Source of the DNA: Micractinium sp. NFX-FRZ
Taxonomy: Eukaryota > Chlorophyta > Trebouxiophyceae > Chlorellales > Chlorellaceae
Assembly (NCBI GenBank): GCA_029339195.1
Contig: JAPTJF010000140.1
Coordinates: 1 to 64,000, forward strand
Direction: 5' to 3'
DNA length: 64,000 nt
Each line of letters starts with the position of its first letter. Position 1 is the first letter of the stretch. The notes below the pieces were generated by a model. The model worked only from the letters and a program-made list of their open reading frames with translations, did no database searches and had not been told where the DNA came from. Positions 54,424 through 64,000 of this stretch are shown here, one piece after another. The position numbers and the translations under genes are program-made.

Positions 54424-57400
54424 ATGGGCATGCAGGAGCGTGCACTGGAGAGCGCCGCCGCTCAGCTGGCGCGGGACCTGGCTGCGCCCCTCCCCGTGAC
54501 AGAAGAACGGGCGTTGCGGATGAGCAGGTCGCTGGCGCAGCTGCACGAGGTGGTACTGTGGGGAACCCAGTCAGATGCTCCCACGCCTGCCTTGCCGCGC
54601 TACGTCGCCAGGTGCGTGCTGGGAAAGGAGCTGGGGGGATGCCTGCGGGGGCAGGGCCTGTGAAGCTGCCACAAGGCGCCCCCCCTGCACACTCGCACCG
54701 CACATTGCCATACACCGGAGCTCGCTTCTCTCTGCAATGCCTGCCATGCTGACTACCATGCTTGTGCCGTGCCCCCGCATGTTCCGCTTAACACAGGGGG
54801 CTGGCTGGGCTAGTGCATCCCCTGGAGGCCTTTGCAGCCAGCGCCGCCAGCCACGCAGACCTTGCTGGGCGGCATGCACAGCCTTGGCACATTTGCTTCC
54901 GCCACGCAGACAGCCCTCACCCTGCAGATGAACCTGTACATTCTCATTCAGGATCAAAAGCTGCGGCTGACAGAGGCGGAGGCACGGAGCGTGCTGGCAG
55001 CGGCCAGCCTGCCTCTTAGCACCGCTTTGCGTGTGGTACGCAGCTTGATGGCAGCGCCGGGGGGCGGTGCCATCTCTGCTGCTCAATATGCAGAAGCTAG
55101 CGTGCCGCAGGCCCCTGCTGTGCTGCATTCAGCAACCGATGCTACCACGGTGAGGGCCCCCCATCGGTTAATACATGTGGTTAATGTTTAGTGCAACACC
55201 GCCTCGACCGCCCTCCTCGCACCCAGACCTGCCCCATCAATGTCAGCTCACCTGCTGCACATTAGATCCCGGCCCCTTTGCTGTCCAATGTCCACTTGCA
55301 GACATCCTGAAGCGCATTTCCCACTCCTGCCTCCCCTTGCCTCCCCTTGCCCTAAGGTGCTTCTGGGCCTCGCGTGCCCCTCGGGACCGCTGCCCTCCCG
55401 AGCCCTGGCTGCCGCACAGCACGGCACCCTGGCCTGTGCCGCTCTTGTGCGCTGGATGGCGGAGGCGGCACAGGTGGCCAACCAAGTGTGCGTCAAGCAC
55501 GGTATGTCGTCACATCAAGGAGCCCCAGAACAGGGCTGGTGCAGTGTCGGTGCATTAACATAGTAGCAGTGCTGCAAGCGCCTCCCGGGCAGGAGCAGTA
55601 TGCTGTCACGCTCAAAGGCCATTCCCGCCAGCTGCACTGTGACGCATCCTGCCCCTGCTCCCTCCTTGGAATGCTTTGCAGGCGCGCAGGCGGTGCCCCT
55701 TGCTCTGGTGGAGACCTTGAGATGTCTTGCCTGCCAGGAGCGAGTCCTGGAGGCTCTGACCGCTGCACCGTTGTGCCAGCTGGCAGTGGTGCGGCTCATG
55801 GCCCGCCTCATATCCGACCCTCAACTGCTCAAGTCTGCGAGCAGCCCTGGGCAGCAACAGCTGCAGCAGCAAACAAGGCCTGGAGAGCACAGCGGCCAAG
55901 TGCTACCGGCAGAGGCAGACAGTCAGGCAGCGCGGCAGCTGATAGCAGAAGCCGCTCAGGCTTTGAGCTTCGGAGAACTTCCGGAGGGCAGGCAGCGGTG
56001 GAAGCAGGTGGCCCCTGCTGGGCAGCAGCTGCTGCTGCGGGCAGCGGCGCTCACCCGGCTTTTGCCAGACGGCTGCAGCGTGCTGCGCAGCCGGGCGATT
56101 GACCTCCACTGTGAGGCCAGCACAGGGTGCCTAGGGCTGGAGGCTGCCGCTGTCCGCTTGGTGGCTGTGCTTCTCGATGACGACAAGCAGCAGCCTGTGG
56201 CCAGCTGCTCAGACGCAGCCGCCCCCAACCGGCCCGGTCTTGACCCGGCGTCAGCCGACGCCTTTTTGGAGGCAGTGCCGTGCCTGTATGCCCTGGTGGC
56301 AGCAGCTGCGGGGATCACTGCCTCTGCCTCGGACAGCACTGGCTCTAGTCAGGGTGCAACACCGCCCGCAGACGTCATCACAGCTGTCTCCGACCAGGTG
56401 CACGCAGCCATTTTCGATTGGGTGCAAGTGTTCCTGCACATGGAAGGCGACCTGGAGCCACTGGCCCTCCACACTCCCGCAGCGTGCCAAGCGGTAGCAG
56501 CAGCAGCTGAGGCGCTCCTGCGCATGGGTCCGCTGCTGCCACAGGTGCCCTTCGTGCCTTTTTACAGCGGCAGCTCGCCTACGTGCCGGCCAGCAGGCAG
56601 CACAACCCTCGTGCTTACCGGCGAGATAGCCACGCTTGAAGCCTTCGAGGCCCTCAAGCCGCACAACCCGTTCCAGTGCCTTGCGCTGGTCATCCCTGCC
56701 ACCTCCGCCTGGCTGCTGCGGAGCATAGCTTACAGTGGGGCGAGCGCAGGCGGTGCCAGCAGCGACGCAGTCGCACAACAGAGCACAGCAGAAGGGGGCA
56801 GCTTGGATGCTCAACAGCACAGCGCTCGGCAGCGCTTGGCAGCCGCCTCTGCTGCGTTGTGGGCTGCTGCCATGACAGCCTGCAAGCACATCTGGGCCTT
56901 CCCCACGTCTCCTTTCGCAAGCAGCACGGCGGCGCGCTTGGGCAGCTGGCATGACCCACAAGGAGACGGGGAGCTCAGCATGGTCGCGCTGCATGCCTGC
57001 AGGGCCGCGCTCCAAGCCCTGTCCTATGCCGTCCAGAAGGGCGAGCCAGATGCACAGAGGTGGGTGGCGCATTCCCCTGTATGTGATTTTAAACATAGGG
57101 GGCAACCTCCGGTGCGCATGGTCTTCCTGCATCACTTGAAGTCGACGGGATGTCCATTCAATGTGGCGTGCAAGGCCCATCAAAGCTTGCTGGTAAATGC
57201 TGCAATTTATACCCTGCCTGCTGCAGGCGCCTCGACTGCCTGGCGGTATGCTTCATGGAGGCTCTGCGCGCCCCGGCGTTCACCAGCCCACCGTCAGCGG
57301 GAGATGCTGAGCGTCGCGCCAGCCTGGTGGCTTCAACCGTTCTCAAAATGTTCAAGGCACCCCAGCTGGAGCCACTTGTGCTGGCTGATGGTGGCGTCAA

Positions 57401-57695
57401 CATGGTGTGCCAGCTGACCAGCTTCTTGCTTGCGACAGATGCACCTGTGGGGGCGCAGGTGGAGCAGCCGCCAGCTGGCGGCGAAGTGGCGGTGCGGCGC
57501 GCTCAGGCGCTTGCCCTGCGCCCCTGTGCCAACCCGCGCTGCCCAAACATGGCAGGCGCCAGCGAGTCGGAGCTGAAGGGCAAGAGGTGCTGCGGCTGCC
57601 GGCTTGTGCGCTTCTGTTGTGCTCAGTGCAGCAAGGCGGAATGGCGGCAGCACAAGGCGGCCTGCAGGCTGCTCGCAGCTGGCTTGGACGGGTGA
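54424..57695 (+). CDS. large protein with C-terminal MYND zinc finger
   Basis: About 805 aa, helical and Ala/Leu-rich, ending in a MYND finger. Secure exons are 54424-54611, 54928-55149, 55357-55501, 55682-57059 and 57227-57695. A micro-exon at 54797-54812 fits the phase between the first two but is uncertain. The finger lies about 45 residues before the stop: CANPRCPN, KGKRCCGCRLVRFCCAQC and AEWRQHKAAC give the usual Cys/His ligands of this protein-interaction module. Nothing else in the body is recognisable; it may form helical repeats (LVETLRCLACQERVLEALTA). Chlorella and Chlamydomonas genomes hold many such MYND-tailed proteins of unknown role. Converges on ETFA. TGTAA at 58109-58113 is a candidate poly(A) signal. 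Confidence 0.75.
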
Positions 57696-58203
57696 AAGCC
57701 TCGGGCACGTTGTGTTGTGATCACAGACGTGGCCCCTCCACCATCTACAGTTCTGCCACACATCCACGGTATCTGTCTCTTCGCTTTACACAAATTTTCA
57801 CGTCTCGAACAGCAATGTCAAGCCTCTCTGGCCCGAGGCGACTCTACATGCGTGCCACAGTCACCTGATCCGCCTTTTGTTTGCATGAAAAATTGCAACG
57901 CCAGCAGCTACCATATGACTGACTAGTTTGAGACGGACAGGCAGAGTTGAGAACGTCATATACAGGAGGCCAGATGCATGATGCGGCACACGCCGCATCA
58001 GGCCACCAGGGGCAGCGAGGCCGCCAGTTCAGGCTTGGGTGCCTCAGCACACACCGCCGCACCGTTGGCACATGGATACATACGTACAGGAAAGCCATTC
58101 GTAGAGGTGTAAAGGTAGCCGCTGCCTCCATCTTGTGGATTTCAAGTCAGCCCTCCCTTTGCCGCCGCCTCGTTTGCTGGCAGCACTTTCTAGAGCCAGC
58201 CCC
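57696..58203. other. convergent 3' flanks of the MYND gene and ETFA
   Basis: The 508-bp interval carries no coding sequence and is AT-richer than the genes. The plus-strand TGTAA lies at 58109-58113 and the minus-strand one (forward ttaca) at 57786-57790. If both are used, the two 3' untranslated regions overlap by about 300 bp. Confidence 0.5.
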
Positions 58204-58847
58204 TCACTTGGGCAGCTTGCCCAGCTCCTCCTCCAGCTGCGGCAGCAGGGTGAACAGGTCCCCCACCAGCCCGTAGTCGGCGATCTGGAAGATGGGGCAG
58301 TCGGCGTCGCTGTTGATGGCGACGACGACCTGGCGGCGGGGGGCAGGGGAGAGGGGTAGGTGCAGTGGAAAGCACAGGGTTGGCAAGCGACGGGGGTGAA
58401 GCAGGGGCAGTGTCAAGGCAGACGGGAAAACACGTCGAACAGGCAGGGTGAGGCAGGGGAGAGATGAGGCAGAAAGGGGACAGGCACGTGGCAGGCAGGC
58501 ATGCAGGTGGTCCGGGGGCAGGTGAGTGAGTAGGGGGCAAAGGGGAGGCGAGGCAGGCTCTGACAGCCTCAACCGACAGCCTGCACATGTCGTGCCTCAG
58601 CACCAGCACCACAACTCCCTGTGGTTGCACACCTGCCGCCACAGGGCGCCACCTCCCAACCTCCCAACATCAAGCCCTCCACATCCCTGCCGCACCTTGC
58701 TGGCCGACATCCCCGCGACGTGCTGGATCGCGCCGCTGATGCCCACTGCAGCAGGAGAGCAGCAGCAGGGCGAAGCAAGAGGTGGGTTGAGGAACAGGGG
58801 CAGGGGCAAGACAGACAGGCAGCAGAGCGGGGGCAGATCGCAGCATG

Positions 58848-58891
<44 letters not shown>

Positions 58892-60743
58892 TCAACTACA
58901 ACAACTGGTCGCTTGTAAGCGCCAAGGTACTTGTCACTTCTCCACCTAACTCTTCGTAACCCTACCTGCATTGGCAAAGCAGAACTCGGGCGCCATACCT
59001 TGCCATCCCTGCCCCCTCCTCATGCGCGCTCACCCCCGCAAACTGCCCCGCCTCCAACCCCGCTGCCAGCCAGGCACCTCCGGCCCCCCTCCCCCCGCCC
59101 GCCCACCTGCGATGTAGAGGTCTGGCGCCACCACCTTGCCGGTCTGCCCCACCTGCAGGTCGTTGGGGGCGTACCCGGCGTCCACGGCGGCGCGGGAGGC
59201 GCCCACCGCCGCCCCCAGCCGGTCTGCCAGCGCGCCCAGCAGGGAGCGGAAGTTGTCGGCGCTCTTCAGGGCGCGCCCGCCCGCCACCACCACGCGCGCC
59301 TGCGCCAGCTCAGGCCGGTCTGCGGGAACAGAGGAAGAAAGGGGCGGCATGGGTGCAAGAGCAGGCAGGTAGGCATTCAATAGGGGCAGGCATTGGGAAG
59401 TGTGTTGGGCAGGAAGGGAGGGCGACCAAGCAAACAGGCAAGCGCAGCGGCAAGGGGAGGGGCGACCAATGTGGTGAGACTGAGCAGCCCAGCTGGCAGG
59501 CGCAAGGTGAGCGGTACTGTAACACAGTTATTAAGGCAACGCATCCTGCAGAGCTTGTACCCCACCTCCCTCCCCACCCACCTGACTTGCGCACATCCTC
59601 GGCCACCCACTCGGAGGCGCCGGCAGCATCGCGCGCCGCCTGCAGCTCCTCGGGCGCTGCCGCCTCCACCTGTGCGCTGCCGCCGCTGGCTGGCGCGGCT
59701 GCAAATGAGGTGGGGCGCACCGTCAGCAGGCGGGGGCCCTCCCCCAGTGCACGCACAGTGGCCAGGGCGTTGCCGGCATAGATGGGGCGCACAAAGGTGG
59801 AGGGGTCTTTGATTTCCATCACATCCGCCACCGCCTGCACATCCAGCAAGGCGGCCGCGCGGGGAAACACATTGCGGCCGTAGGAGCTGGAGGCTGCCAG
59901 GACGTGGGAGAAGCCGCGCCTGCGGGTGGAGGGAGGAGCCGAAGAGAGAGGACGAAAGGGGGTGGGTGCATTGTGCTCAGGAGAGGGGTGTGCAGGGCAG
60001 ACCAGGGCTTGGGCAGCTGGAGGCAGCTGGTGCGCTCCCCGGCATGGAGACAGATGAGTGGCCTGGAAGCACTGCGGGGTGCCAGTGCTGACGTTGAACG
60101 GTCAACTAACACCAATGCTGTTCCCACCGACTCATCATGGCTGTGCATGACGCGCCACAGCCTCCTCCCCGCTCGCATCCCTCACACCCAGCTCCAGGTG
60201 GCCACCGTCGCACCGCACTCCCTCCAGCAGGCTCACCTGCTCTCCACTGCCGCCAGAAGCGCTGCTGCGGGCTCCGCCAGTCCGTGCGCCAGGCAGGGGT
60301 CTTCTGCCAACAGCACTCCCGACACCCCCGCCACCTGGCATGCCGCCTCTGCTGCGGGCGCTGCGCTGCCAGCATCGCCGGCAACCAGCACCGTGACGGG
60401 GCCGCCCAGCTGCCCAGCAGCGGTCACGGCGTGCAGGGTGTTGGGCTGCAGCATGCCGCCCTTGTGCTCCGCCAGCACCAGGCTGCTCAGCTGCAGCAGG
60501 CACGAGGCGGGTGGAGGACTTTATTGACGTGGCGGCGAGCCGGTGCTGGGACCAGTGCTGAGCGGGTGCTGACAAGAGCGCGGATCATCCATGGCATCCG
60601 CAGGGGGCAGGGCAAGTGTAAGGACAGCACAGTAGCATTCGAAATCATGATATGCTCACCGAGCGCAGGCCCAGCCCCGCAAAAGAGGCGAGAGCGCGGC
60701 TAGCAGGGCGTAAAGCGCCCCAGGCGCCGCCGCAGAGCGCCAT
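58204..60743 (-). CDS. ETFA: electron transfer flavoprotein alpha subunit, mitochondrial
   Basis: ETF-alpha carries FAD and passes electrons from acyl-CoA, isovaleryl-CoA and hydroxyglutarate dehydrogenases to ETF-ubiquinone oxidoreductase in the mitochondrial matrix. Six exons give 354 aa: 60743-60660, 60490-60237, 59919-59582, 59319-59107, 58745-58696, 58329-58204. Exon 1 encodes an Arg/Ala/Ser-rich presequence ([18 protein letters not shown]) and splices in phase 0 to [12 protein letters not shown]. Domain I carries [21 protein letters not shown] and [11 protein letters not shown]. The FAD domain carries [60 protein letters not shown] and [20 protein letters not shown]. Length is typical. 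A second presequence-like start in intron 1 (60588) was not used because its frame closes. Confidence 0.95.
58851..58890. repeat. (CAG)n run in ETFA intron 4
   Basis: About thirteen consecutive cag units lie between ETFA exons 4 and 5 (CTG in the sense direction). This is the longest pure trinucleotide run in the window and is non-coding. Confidence 0.85.
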
Positions 60744-61294
60744 GCCGTAGGGCGGTATCGGTCCTAGGCGCTGACAAAGTCTCAAGCTGTCGGGTGGGTG
60801 TTCGGGTGCTCCCTGGTGGCCACACGGTCTGTCAGGCTCGGTGGCAAGGTGCCTGGAGCGGTTGCCAGGCCGAGGTGGTGTCGGGAGCGAGCAGGTGTCG
60901 CGAAGCAGCCCCTGAGTACCTGAGCGCTGCCAGGGAGTGTCACAGCAATGCCGTGCTGCCTGATCGCAACATGAGGGACCTCCAAGTCGCCACGCAAGCC
61001 CCCTGCTGCGCGCTATCTCAGCACGCCTTTGAAACAGGCTTTGCGCACAAACAACCTACTGCACATCCCTCTTGGCGGACAGGACAGTACATCGATCAGC
61101 AGCCTCCCGTGGAGCCGCAAGCTGAGCCGATCGCATCGCTCGCACATTTTCGCCCAGCTCAAGTGCCTGGCAGCTGCAGCAGCCTGCCCTGCTTGTGAGC
61201 GCGGCTTCCAGCCGCCACTGCAGCGGGCGCAGGGCCAGGGAGAGGGCAGAGGGCAGCTGCGAGGCCTACCCGCCAGCCGCCGCCTGCCGCCGCT
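60744..61294. promoter_or_regulatory. divergent promoter region ETFA / POLD1
   Basis: The 551 bp between two opposed start codons are the longest of the five divergent spacers. Open frames cross it but none shows a domain or joins an exon in phase. No TATA box was convincing. Confidence 0.5.
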
Positions 61295-64000
61295 ATGAAC
61301 CCGGCCGCCGGCTCCAAGCGCCCGGGCGAGGCCCACCCGGGGCAGTACGTCCCGCGCAAGCGGGCAGCTGCAGAGGATGATGATTTGATGGAAGAGGATT
61401 TCGAGCTGGACCCGCCTGAGGAGGATTTTGAGGAGCTGGGGGCCGAGGAGGTGCGGGGGGCGGTGGGGGTGTGCATGGGGGCGGCGGGCGAGCAGGAAGA
61501 GCGGCAGGAGGGTGTGTAACAAAGCACTGGGCACAATGCCTGCGCAGCTGATGCCTTTACATGTTATGCAAGGTGCACGCAGCCCTGCTGCTGCGCATTG
61601 TGGGGGTTAGGCACCTGTGCATGTCGCTGACCGCTTTCTGACGTGAGCCCGCCCCATTCATCACTGTGGCATGCTCTGTCCTGCCCTGTCATGCCCTCTG
61701 GTGATCGCAGGTGGATGAGGGCAGCCTGGGGGAGGCGGGAAAGAACTGGCCACGCCCGCCGGCGCCGCAGCTCAACCCTGCAAAGGACGCGCTGGGTGGG
61801 TGGGCGGGTGGGGCGGCAGCTGGGGAGGGGAACGGTTTGGGTGGGCAGGTAGCGTAGACAGGCACACGGGCGTGCAGCATGCTGGGCTGCTTCCCTGCAG
61901 CATTCCAGAACCTTTGATTGCCATGATTTGTGTCATGCCCGCCACTGCTGTACTGCCAACCAGCCCGCCCATCATTGCCCACCCGCAGTGTTCCAGCAGC
62001 TGGAGGTCGACTACGCCTTTGGCGCCCCCCACCCCACGTTCTACCCGGGCGACCTCAAAGAGGTGCCCATCCTGCGCATGTACGGCGTCACAGAGGGCGG
62101 CTCCTCTGTCTCCGCCTTTGTGCACGGCTTTGAGCCCTACTTCTACGTGGACGCACCCTCACCCAGCTTCTCGCCAGATGACTGCCAGGCGCTGGCAGCG
62201 GAGCTCAACGTGGGTTGGGAGGGGGCTTGAGGTTGGGTGGCGAGGGTGGGGGTTGAGGGTGATGCAGGGAGGACGCAACACGGGTGGGGCCAGGTGGCGG
62301 GCAGGAGCAGCGCAGCTGCTGCTGGGTTGGGGTTGCCAAAAAACCGAGTGAGCAGCCGGTGCTGTGCAGGGCATGCCGCCTCTTGCACATCTGCCTCCTC
62401 CCCAAGCTCCTACCCCCCCTCGCCCCCACCTGCCTGCTTCGTGTGGGCCGCAGCAACAACCCACACAGGCCGTGCCTCCTCACCTCCCTACCCCTGGGCC
62501 CCTTGACCTGCTTCCCGTAAATCCTCCCTTTGCTGCCCGCAGAACCTGCTGTCCTCCAAGGACCGCAGCAAGAACCCGCGGCAGTGCCTGCGCGTGGAGC
62601 TGACCCGCAAGCAGAGCATCATGCACTACCAGCCCCAGAAGGACCGCCTCTTCCTCAAGGTCGTGCTGGCCACGCCCAACCTGGTGGCGCCATGCAGGAG
62701 TGAGCAAGGGGTGGGGTGGGGTACGGTAACGGGGGGGCCGTGTAGGTGATGAAGCGAGGCAGGCAGGCAGGCAGGCTGGCAGGAGAATGTCGGAAGGTGC
62801 GGCAGGTAGGCAGGTGGCCAGGTGGCGGGCACGATGCTTCCGCGGCACGATGCTTCCGCAGACCTGCCCTTCACCCAGTGTTTTGCCGTGTAGCCTACTC
62901 GTCCCGTGTGTTCACTACCTGCCATACCTCCATGAGACCTCGCCACGCCTAACCCGTATGCCCTCGCCCCCTCCCACCCATCGCCCCCACCAGGCATGTT
63001 TGAGAGCGGCATCAGCCTGCGCTGGCTGGGCAACGGCGCCCACTTCCGGTCCACCACCTACGAGAGCAACGTGCTGTACGCGCTGCGCTTCATGATTGAC
63101 TGCGGGGTGGTGGGGGGCAACTGGGTGGAGCTGCCGCCCGGGGGCTACTCGCTGGTGGCGCCGCAGGTGAGCCGTGGTGTGGAGCGGGGGTTGGGGGGAG
63201 CTCACGCTGCCGGGGGGATAGTCGCTGGTGGAGCTGCCGGTGGACGATGTGGGGTTTGGTTGTTTGGATAGTTCATGTGCATGTCAAGGCCTCCGAAGCT
63301 CCCGGTGTGGGCGGCTCTGCGCGGATGCATGTTGCTTGGCGGCTGTGGAGAATGGTGAAGGGCAATGTCAGCAGTGCCCAACCTGCCGTGCCCTGCCTTG
63401 CCCCTGCCCTACCCGCAGAGCCACCAGACGCACTGCCAGCTGGAGGCGCACCTGCACTACAGCAAGCTGATCAGCCACGAGGCGGAGGGGGAGTGGGCCA
63501 AGATGGCTCCCTTCCGCATCCTGTCGGTGGACATCGAATGCCAGGGGCGCAAGGTGGGTGGGGGGTGGAGGGCTGGGTGGGGGGTATGGAGGGGCCTGGG
63601 GGGCAGGCGGGAGCTGGGGAGGGGCTTGGCAGCGAGGGGCAACAGTTTGCACACTGAAGTGTCGGGAGGCATGCCCAGCCCGCCCGCCCGCCACCCCACT
63701 GCCTCCTACTTGCCCTTCCCTGCATGCCTCCCCCCTCCCGCCTCCCCTGCACCTGCTCTCACATGCTATCTATCCCCCCTGCCTTCCCCCCTCCCCCACT
63801 CCCCCACAGGGCCACTTCCCGGAGCCCGACAAGGACCCGGTGATCCAGATTGCCTCCCTGGTCACCGAGTTTGGGCGCAAGGAGCCGACGGTGCGCAACA
63901 TCATGACGCTCAAGTCGTGCGCACCCATCTCGGGGGCGGGTGAGTGCGGGCGGGCGGGGTGCGGGGGTGAAGGGGTGCAGGGGTGGGGGCGGGCTTTGCA
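61295..64000 (+). CDS. POLD1: DNA polymerase delta catalytic subunit, N-terminal part (cut by window edge)
   Basis: This is the main lagging-strand replicative polymerase, family B. Seven exons are visible: 61295-61450, 61711-61795, 61989-62209, 62543-62699, 62994-63166, 63419-63553, 63810-63939. They give about 352 residues before a phase-1 donor (GGCGG/gtgagt) at the right end. The N terminus has a basic KRPGEA...VPRKRAAAEDDDL stretch. Next come VPILRMYGVTEGGSSVSAFVHGFEPYFYV, CLRVELTRKQSIMHY, TYESNVLYALRFMIDC and the exonuclease I motif ILSVDIECQGRKGHFPEP near residue 300, with the catalytic Asp and Glu present, then DPVIQIASLVTEFG. This layout matches the first third of human POLD1. Intron 5 holds a ghost copy of the exon 5 end. 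Confidence 0.96.
63195..63250 (+). repeat. ghost copy of POLD1 exon 5 end in intron 5
   Basis: The exon 5 end gagctgccgcccgggggcta plus ctcgctggtgg (63128-63158) recurs at 63198-63231 as gagctcacgctgccgggggg plus atagtcgctggtgg, then gagctgccgg. The offset is about 73 bp. The copied donor has lost its GT context. Confidence 0.75.

Noticed and set aside
54797..54930. Longer open frame through MYND exon 2 (HPLEAFAASAASHADLAG...)
   Set aside because: It cannot be joined in phase to the exon at 54928 with a GT or good GC donor, so the small exon is preferred, at low confidence.

Overview
The window looks like nuclear DNA of a unicellular green alga, most likely a Chlorella-type trebouxiophyte. 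The DNA is very GC-rich. It is densely packed with short-exon, intron-rich genes whose products are eukaryotic and algal or plant-like. Codons end mostly in G or C, alanine and glutamine runs are frequent, and the motif TGTAA lies downstream of several stop codons. No viral, bacterial or organelle-genome gene was seen. All gene models were built by eye: GT/AG (or GC/AG) borders were chosen so that reading frames join and family motifs stay intact. Gene names come from remembered family motifs, not from a database search.

Layout. Positions 1-4.8 kb hold no convincing gene: a 1,065-bp unit duplicated in tandem (725-2885), a palindrome, a lone biotinyl-domain exon-like fragment, and a 36-bp repeat in the 3' flank of the next gene. 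Fifteen protein genes follow. TRAPPC8 (4882-13166, -) is head-to-head with plastid or mitochondrial GatB (13410-17693, +). GatB converges on a secreted PAN/ShK-domain protein (17983-21485, -). Behind that lies a large BAT2/PRRC2/MOS1-like RGG protein (21734-27149, -), head-to-head with histidinol dehydrogenase (27378-30952, +). Next comes RPB10 (31404-32218, -), head-to-head with POLA2 (32429-35547, +). An unrecognised 507-aa protein (37075-39694, -) and PIGB (40369-43270, -) follow. PIGB is head-to-head with a purple acid phosphatase (43595-48584, +). ARGLU1 (48920-51140, +), ALG6 (51518-53925, +) and a MYND-finger protein (54424-57695, +) run in tandem. ETFA (58204-60743, -) is head-to-head with POLD1 (61295 onward, +), which runs off the right edge.

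The genes are housekeeping: vesicle tethering, organellar tRNA-Gln formation, histidine synthesis, transcription, replication (POLA2 and POLD1), RNA processing, GPI and N-glycan assembly in the ER, and mitochondrial electron transfer. They do not form one pathway. The shared logic is architectural: five divergent pairs with starts 210-551 bp apart, and convergent pairs whose candidate TGTAA signals interlock.

The most unusual signal is in the introns. In at least six genes, introns carry degenerate copies of the neighbouring exon edge, usually with the splice-site context: GatB, TRAPPC8, ARGLU1, purple acid phosphatase, HDH and POLD1. They look like decayed tandem duplications across exon-intron junctions. 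A second signal is a group of apparent GC-AG introns, four of them in the PAN/ShK gene.
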